Assembly: GCA_004357505.1 (NCBI GenBank) | Contig: SMWC01000098.1 | Location: 1 to 6,680, forward strand | DNA: 6,680 nucleotides | Direction of reading: 5' to 3' | From: Gammaproteobacteria bacterium | Lineage (GTDB): Bacteria > Pseudomonadota > Gammaproteobacteria > Steroidobacterales > Rariloculaceae | Part shown: in pieces, positions 5,075-6,680 of the stretch | How positions within the stretch are numbered: position 1 is the stretch's first letter | Layout: each line of letters starts with the position of its first letter | Program-made: the position numbers and the translations under genes | The notes under the pieces: model-generated | Database searches by the model: none | Told to the model about the DNA's origin: nothing | The model's input: only the letters and a program-made list of their open reading frames with translations

Positions 5075-6322
5075 CCGGCGTATCTCCGCACCGAGTAGGG
5101 CGAGCTTCTCTTCGAGACGCTCGTAGCCACGATCGATGTGGTAGATACGCTCCACAATCGTCACGCCCTCTGCCGCCAACCCCGCCAGAACCAGCGAGGC
5201 CGACGCCCGCAAGTCGGTCGCCATCACCGGCGCACCCGCGAGGCGCTCCACCCCGCGAATAACGACGGTGTTCCCTTCGACTGACAGATCAGCACCCAGG
5301 CGTTGTAACTCCTGGGCGTGCATAAAACGGTTCTCGAAAATAGTCTCGATGATCGTGCCGGTGCCGACCGCAACTGCATTCAGGGCGCAGAATTGTGCCT
5401 GCATGTCGGTCGGGAACCCCGGGTAGGGCGAGGTATGCAGGTTGACTGCCGTCGGCCGTCGTCCGGCCATGTCGAGCTCAATCCAATCCGACCCACGCTG
5501 CACGGTGGCCCCTGCCTCTTGAAGCTTTCTCAGAACCGCCTCCAGATGATCGGGCCGCGTACCCTTGATCTTGACCCGCCCACCCGTGATCGCCGCAGCG
5601 ACGAGGTAGGTGCCGCTTTCGATTCGATCCGGTAGAACCGAGTAGCTGGTTCCGTGGAGCGTCTCGACACCTTGAATCAGAATAGTGTCTGTACCGGGAC
5701 CTTCGATCTGCGCGCCCATCCGTTGGAGAAAGTTCGCCAGATCCACTACCTCGGGTTCTCGGGCCGCGTTCTCGATGACCGTTTCACCGCGTGCCAATAC
5801 CGCCGCCATCATCAGATTCTCGGTGCCCGTGACGGTCACGGTGTCCAGGACAATATGCGCGCCTTTCAGGCGCTCCGCGCGGGCACGGATGAAGCCATTA
5901 TCGATCGTAATTTCAGCCCCCATCGCCTGAAGACCAGCGACGTGCAAATTGATTGGCCGTGCCCCGATGGCGCAGCCCCCTGGCAATGACACATCAGCGC
6001 GACCGAATCGACTTAGCAATGGGCCCAATACCAGAACGGACGCGCGCATCGTCTTGACCAGCTCATAGGGCGCAAGAAAGTCCGATATATTTACGGCGTC
6101 TATTTCGAGCCGCACGCCGTCATGACAAATGATCTCCACGCCCATACGGCGCAATAAGTTCAAGGTCGTGGTGACATCATTGAGGTGCGGAACGTTCTCC
6201 AGCACCACCGGCTCCTCAGCCAATAGCGCAGCGGCCAGAATCGGCAACGCGGAATTTTTCGCTCCAGAGATACGAACTTCGCCCGAGAGACGTTCGCCGC
6301 CCGTTATTTCTAGTCGATCCAA
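5063..6322 (-). CDS. murA: UDP-N-acetylglucosamine 1-carboxyvinyltransferase (MurA)
   Basis: MurA transfers enolpyruvate from PEP to UDP-GlcNAc, the first committed cytosolic step of peptidoglycan synthesis. The 419 residues match the usual length exactly. Lys22 is in the N-terminal SGAKNSALP, Cys117 (GGCAIGARP) is the catalytic and fosfomycin-reactive residue, and Arg122 follows it. Asp306 (GFPTDMQAQF) is the proton-handling Asp, and Asp370-Leu371-Arg372 (DLRASASLVLAG) is the conserved C-terminal motif. The Cys implies normal fosfomycin sensitivity at the target. The start is TTG at 6322: no ATG or GTG lies in frame nearby, the protein begins collinearly with E. coli MurA (MDRLEITGG), and AAGG lies 9 nt upstream. 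It follows ibaG by 16 nt in what looks like one operon, the arrangement known from E. coli and Pseudomonas. Its 3' end overlaps the convergent protease gene. Confidence 0.97.
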   Translation of the reverse strand: MDRLEITGGERLSGEVRISGAKNSALPILAAALLAEEPVVLENVPHLNDVTTTLNLLRRMGVEIICHDGVRLEIDAVNISDFLAPYELVKTMRASVLVLGPLLSRFGRADVSLPGGCAIGARPINLHVAGLQAMGAEITIDNGFIRARAERLKGAHIVLDTVTVTGTENLMMAAVLARGETVIENAAREPEVVDLANFLQRMGAQIEGPGTDTILIQGVETLHGTSYSVLPDRIESGTYLVAAAITGGRVKIKGTRPDHLEAVLRKLQEAGATVQRGSDWIELDMAGRRPTAVNLHTSPYPGFPTDMQAQFCALNAVAVGTGTIIETIFENRFMHAQELQRLGADLSVEGNTVVIRGVERLAGAPVMATDLRASASLVLAGLAAEGVTIVERIYHIDRGYERLEEKLALLGAEIRRLPG

Positions 6323-6331
6323 GTCACCGCG

Positions 6332-6335
6332 CCTT
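6332..6335 (-). promoter_or_regulatory. Ribosome binding site deciding the TTG start of murA
   Basis: AAGG on the minus strand lies 9 nt before the TTG at 6322, in the short ibaG-murA gap and the end of ibaG. With no in-frame ATG or GTG nearby, it supports the rare TTG start. Confidence 0.5.
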
Positions 6336-6338
6336 CGA

Positions 6339-6581
6339 TCACGTCGCTTGAGATCGCCACTCCTCGGGCGTGAACGTCTTCAGGTTTAGTGCGTGAATCT
6401 CCCCGCCGACGAGTCCACCAAGCGTTCCGTAAACCAGTTGATGTCGACGAAGGCTACGCTTGCCGTCAAAGACGGACGAGATGACGGTTGCCTCGTAGTG
6501 CCCCGCTCCGTCCGTCCGGACTTCGACCGTAGCATCTGGGAGGCCCTGTTCGATAAGGTTCGCGACTGCTTTGGGATCCAT
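6339..6581 (-). CDS. ibaG: BolA-family protein IbaG (YrbA)
   Basis: This 80-residue protein has the BolA fold, class II KH-like. IbaG/BolA proteins pair with monothiol glutaredoxins through a bridged 2Fe-2S cluster; IbaG is acid-inducible in E. coli. Family signatures are GHYEATVIS at 27-35, FDGKRSLRRHQLVYG at 38-52, and the C-terminal IHALNLKTFTPEEW at 62-75, which carries the invariant His63. The last block (HA, then K, TP and EW) matches E. coli IbaG rather than BolA itself. The ATG at 6581 is the first possible start because an in-frame TAA lies three codons upstream (6590-6588); the Shine-Dalgarno is weak. Placement directly before murA is the classical IbaG context and supports the name. 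Confidence 0.93.
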   Translation of the reverse strand: MDPKAVANLIEQGLPDATVEVRTDGAGHYEATVISSVFDGKRSLRRHQLVYGTLGGLVGGEIHALNLKTFTPEEWRSQAT

Positions 6582-6680
6582 GCTGTGTTACACGCTCGAC
6601 CAGTAAACAGTCTAACCCAACCTGCGTGCGTCATCATGACTGAGGAAAATTGCTAGGGATTAGGTCGTTTGAGCGCAGGC
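6582..6680. other. Region upstream of ibaG, unresolved
   Basis: In Pseudomonas and E. coli the gene before ibaG is mlaB of the phospholipid-transport operon. On the minus strand all three frames close within this stretch (at about 6660, 6653 and 6634), so the 3' end of such a gene could lie here. Too few residues remain to recognise one. I found no convincing promoter for ibaG. Confidence 0.3.

Noticed and set aside
5654..5989. 111-residue plus-strand open frame inside murA (with a similar one at 5318-5635)
   Set aside because: Antisense to conserved MurA sequence including the catalytic-loop region, with no start context or domain.
1..6680. Search for a mobile element, CRISPR array, toxin-antitoxin pair or defence system
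   Set aside because: Nearly all of the window is filled by recognised housekeeping genes of similar composition, with no direct repeats, transposase-like proteins or orphan small genes that could be supported.

Overview
The window looks like a housekeeping chromosomal stretch from a gammaproteobacterium outside the Enterobacterales. A respiratory cytochrome bc1 operon (petABC) followed by sspA is characteristic of Pseudomonas-like and Chromatiales-like lineages. The proteins resemble their Pseudomonas counterparts, and base composition is moderately GC-rich and even throughout. I see no insertion sequences, phage genes, CRISPR arrays, tRNAs or rRNAs.

Layout. Positions 1-435 (+) hold the 3' part of a sugar-isomerase gene, best read as phosphoheptose isomerase GmhA. 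It converges on a minus-strand operon that reads from about 3762 down to 492: petA (Rieske protein), petB (cytochrome b), petC (cytochrome c1), sspA (stringent starvation protein A). The pet genes are tightly coupled, with a 1-nt TAATG overlap between petA and petB and a 4-nt TTGA overlap between petB and petC. A terminator-like hairpin with a T-rich tail sits between petC and sspA. A 220-bp divergent intergenic region (3763-3982) holds a perfect TATAAT box for the pet operon and a 20-bp near-palindrome. It separates petA from a plus-strand gene for a membrane-anchored HtrA-type protease (AlgW/DegS, 3983-5074). That gene overlaps tail to tail, by 12 bp, with murA (6322-5063, minus). murA is preceded by ibaG, a BolA-family gene (6581-6339, minus). 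The last ~100 bp are upstream of ibaG and I cannot resolve them.

How the genes work together. petABC encodes the complete three-subunit quinol:cytochrome c oxidoreductase of the inner membrane. SspA is an RNA-polymerase-associated regulator. GmhA and MurA feed the cell envelope: LPS heptose and peptidoglycan precursors. AlgW/DegS is the periplasmic stress sensor that begins cleavage of the anti-sigma-E factor. IbaG is a BolA-type protein usually linked to iron-sulfur handling and acid stress.

No new multi-gene system is visible. The points most worth a second look are residue-level oddities in otherwise ordinary genes: Glu in place of the catalytic-triad Asp of the HtrA protease (residue 133), and a PLWY Qo-site motif in cytochrome b where PEWY or PVWY is expected. 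Also notable are the apparent absence of sspB after sspA, the near-palindrome in the pet leader, and the overlapping convergent ends of murA and algW.
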